The notes beneath the pieces are model-generated. The model was not told where the DNA came from, searched no databases, and saw only the letters and a program-made list of their open reading frames with translations. Shown here in pieces: positions 4,966-6,590 of a stretch of 6,590 nt of DNA; the stretch's first letter is position 1, and each line of letters opens with the position of its first letter. The DNA is from Puniceicoccales bacterium. Lineage in GTDB: Bacteria; Verrucomicrobiota; Verrucomicrobiia; Opitutales; Oceanipulchritudinaceae. Made by a program: the position numbers and the translations under genes. The stretch lies in the NCBI GenBank assembly GCA_030595525.1, contig JAUVDD010000095.1:1-6590 (forward strand), in the 5' to 3' direction.

Positions 4966-5985
4966 ATGGAGCAGGCAAAAGAACAAGATGCCTTGTGTGA
5001 TTTACTGGTCAAAATAGGCGAGAAGGTTTCCGACAGGGTAGTGGAATCCTTACGCGAGGATGGGGTTGAGCATTGTTCGGCCGTGCACTCGAAATCGGAA
5101 TCGGATGTCATCTACCGGATCGATCATGTCGCGGAAGAGATTATCGTTCACGCCTTGGATGAGAGTGCCCGCGACTTTGGTGGAATTATTTTGATTGCCG
5201 AGGGGATCGGTGTCTCCGAAGTGACGGTTTATCCCACTGGTATCGAAATGAAAGATGCCAAGTGGAGGATCATTCTGGATCCGATCGATGGTACGAGGGG
5301 ATTGATGTACGACAAGCGACCGGCATTTTTCCTGGCCGGTGCAGCGAAGAATAAGGGAGCCGAGACCCGACTTTCGGATGTTACAGTAGCCGTCATGGTG
5401 GAGATCCCGACCACCAGAATGTTCCTCGGTGATACCCTGTCTTGTAGGAAAGGGAACGGTGTGGTTGCGGTGCGCAGGAATTTGCAAACCGGAAACAGGT
5501 CTGATTTTTCTCCTCAACCATCCTCTGCTGATTCCCTGAGAGGCGGCTTTGCCCAGTTTGCCAGGTTCTTCACACCCGGTAAGGAAGTACTGGCCCGGTT
5601 GGAAGAGGAACTACTAGCCATTCTTTATCCGGATGCTGAGGACAAGGAAATAGTCACCTTTGAAGACCAGTACATTTCTTCCGGTGGCCAGCTTTACGAA
5701 ATGCTAACCGGCAAGGACCGGTTTGTCGGGGATATCCGGCGTAGCCTGTATGAGAAGTATCAGGATACTATGCGCGGAGGTCATGTTTGTCATCCATATG
5801 ACTTGGCTGCACACTTGATTGGTGTGGAAGCGGGGTTGATTATCACTGATATTCATGGAAATCCTCTTGATGGTCCATTGGAAACAACCTATCCGATGGA
5901 TTGGATCGGTTACGCCAATGAATCCATTTTTAACGAAGTTTCACCCGTACTGAACTTCTTGCTTAACAAGTTTAACCTTCTATAA
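4966..5985 (+). CDS. Inositol monophosphatase / FBPase superfamily phosphatase
   Basis: A 339-residue cytoplasmic protein with no signal peptide. It carries the metal-dependent phosphatase core of the FIG superfamily (inositol monophosphatase, fructose-1,6-bisphosphatase and relatives): SDVIYRIDHVAEE (46-58), Glu79 in LIAEGIG, the signature LDPIDGTRGLMYD with Asp105 and Asp108, and the C-terminal HPYDLAAHLIGVEAG (276-290) with Asp279 as the third metal Asp. These motifs imply Mg-dependent dephosphorylation of a sugar or inositol phosphate. It is about 70 residues longer than ordinary inositol monophosphatase; the extra length lies in the middle (about 160-265, including FEDQYISSGGQLYE). The metal-site segment reads AEG instead of the common GEE, so one acidic residue is absent, though the AEG form recalls the GEG of GlpX-type enzymes. 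The overall pattern resembles an uncharacterised group I associate with Verrucomicrobiota and relatives. Its position between a sulfatase and a DUF1080 gene suggests a role in sugar catabolism. Confidence 0.85.
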   Translation: MEQAKEQDALCDLLVKIGEKVSDRVVESLREDGVEHCSAVHSKSESDVIYRIDHVAEEIIVHALDESARDFGGIILIAEGIGVSEVTVYPTGIEMKDAKWRIILDPIDGTRGLMYDKRPAFFLAGAAKNKGAETRLSDVTVAVMVEIPTTRMFLGDTLSCRKGNGVVAVRRNLQTGNRSDFSPQPSSADSLRGGFAQFARFFTPGKEVLARLEEELLAILYPDAEDKEIVTFEDQYISSGGQLYEMLTGKDRFVGDIRRSLYEKYQDTMRGGHVCHPYDLAAHLIGVEAGLIITDIHGNPLDGPLETTYPMDWIGYANESIFNEVSPVLNFLLNKFNLL

Positions 5986-5994
5986 CAAAAATCT

Positions 5995-6590
5995 ATGAAC
6001 CAGAATATTACCTCTAATCGACCCTATCGGGCATTCCTGATTTCTCTCATCAGTTTCCTCTTTCTTGGTGCCGGCTTTGCTTCTGCTGAAGAAGGTTGGA
6101 TCAATCTCTTTAATGGGAAAAACCTCGACGGATGGACCGTCAAGGTAACCGGCTACAAGGTCGGTGAGAACCCGGGCAACCTGTTTCGCGTGGAAGACGG
6201 CCTATTGACTGTTTCCTACGACGCCTTCGATACATTCAACAAAGAATTCGGGCACATCCTTACGAATCAATCCTACACCAATTACCGTTTCCGTTGCGAA
6301 TACCGCTTTGTTGGTGATCAGGTTCCAAATGGCCCAGGCTGGGCTTTCCGGAACAGCGGAATCATGGCTCATAGCCAATCAGCTGAATCCATGGAAGTTG
6401 ACCAAAGCTTCCCGGATTCCCTCGAATTTCAATTCCTTGGTGCCGATAAAGATGGAAAACCCCGCTTTACCGGATCCTTTTTCCTTGTTGGCAATGCGGC
6501 GGATCACAATGGAGAGGAAGTCACCAAGAACGTAAAAAGTGAGTATCCGGCGCTCCCCTTGAATGAGTGGGTAAAAGCCGAGATTGTTGT
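5995..6590 (+). CDS. Exported DUF1080 (3-keto-disaccharide hydrolase-like) protein, 3' truncated by window
   Basis: The first 198 codons of a gene that continues past the window. Residues 1-31 form a signal peptide (hydrophobic core about 13-27, likely cut after ASA31). The domain begins WINLFNGKNLDGW (35-47), the opening of DUF1080, a concanavalin-like beta-sandwich often annotated as 3-keto-disaccharide hydrolase. NSGIMAHSQ (120-128) and ESMEVDQSFPDSLEFQFLG (131-149) are further family signatures. DUF1080 proteins are exported and abundant in Planctomycetota, Verrucomicrobiota and Bacteroidota; some cleave glycosides after the sugar has been oxidised at C3, and many are untested. The gene starts at ATG 5995, 9 bases after the phosphatase stop, behind an A-rich leader (ACAAAAATCT) with no Shine-Dalgarno. 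The close spacing suggests cotranscription with the phosphatase. No oxidoreductase that would generate the 3-keto substrate is visible in the window. Confidence 0.92.
   Translation, partial: MNQNITSNRPYRAFLISLISFLFLGAGFASAEEGWINLFNGKNLDGWTVKVTGYKVGENPGNLFRVEDGLLTVSYDAFDTFNKEFGHILTNQSYTNYRFRCEYRFVGDQVPNGPGWAFRNSGIMAHSQSAESMEVDQSFPDSLEFQFLGADKDGKPRFTGSFFLVGNAADHNGEEVTKNVKSEYPALPLNEWVKAEIV

Noticed and set aside
5050..5517. Minus-strand ORF of 155 codons opposite the phosphatase gene
   Set aside because: Antisense to the DPIDGT region; no domain visible.
6308..6535. Plus-strand ORF of 75 codons inside the DUF1080 gene
   Set aside because: Out of frame with the DUF1080 protein, whose signatures run unbroken through this stretch.

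Overview
The window looks like a chromosomal segment of a free-living, probably marine or polymer-degrading bacterium of the PVC group, most likely Verrucomicrobiota (Opitutae/Puniceicoccales type). The reasons are an exported formylglycine sulfatase next to a DUF1080 (3-keto-disaccharide hydrolase-like) protein, a long inositol-monophosphatase-superfamily protein of a kind I associate with Verrucomicrobiota and relatives, moderate GC (about half, judged by eye), and almost no Shine-Dalgarno sequences. This placement is inference; no rRNA or marker gene is present.

Every gene I can support is on the + strand. From left to right: (1) the 3' end of an S1/CvfB-like RNA-binding protein (3-221). 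(2) A 147-base gap (222-368) with no intact gene but two short coding-like fragments that faintly resemble the two ends of a PfkB-family sugar kinase. (3) A tight run of five genes: an exported alpha/beta hydrolase (lipase/esterase-like, 369-1076), a small SnoaL/CaMKII-association-domain-like protein (1135-1521), a lipoprotein with a phospholipase-A2-like CCxxHD core (1532-2008), a PhzF-family isomerase starting at GTG 4 bases downstream (2013-2795), and a Bax-inhibitor-1-like multi-pass membrane protein (2805-3470). (4) After 38 bases, a carbohydrate-metabolism group: an exported S1-type sulfatase (3509-4909), an IMPase/FBPase-superfamily sugar or inositol phosphatase (4966-5985), and the N-terminal two-thirds or so of an exported DUF1080 protein (5995 to the window end).

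The genes from 369 to the end are separated by 4 to 58 bases with no convincing terminator, so they could be one or two transcription units. Two themes emerge. The first group combines two exported putative lipid or ester hydrolases with a membrane protein, which suggests envelope lipid turnover or stress. The second group looks like part of a system for breaking down sulfated glycans, with the sulfatase and DUF1080 protein outside the cytoplasm and the phosphatase inside. I see no mobile element, CRISPR array, tRNA or rRNA, and nothing that amounts to a clearly new defence or mobile system. The points most worth a second look are the PLA2-like lipoprotein and its neighbours, the possible kinase remnant at 248-352, and the unassigned substrate of the phosphatase beside the sulfatase.
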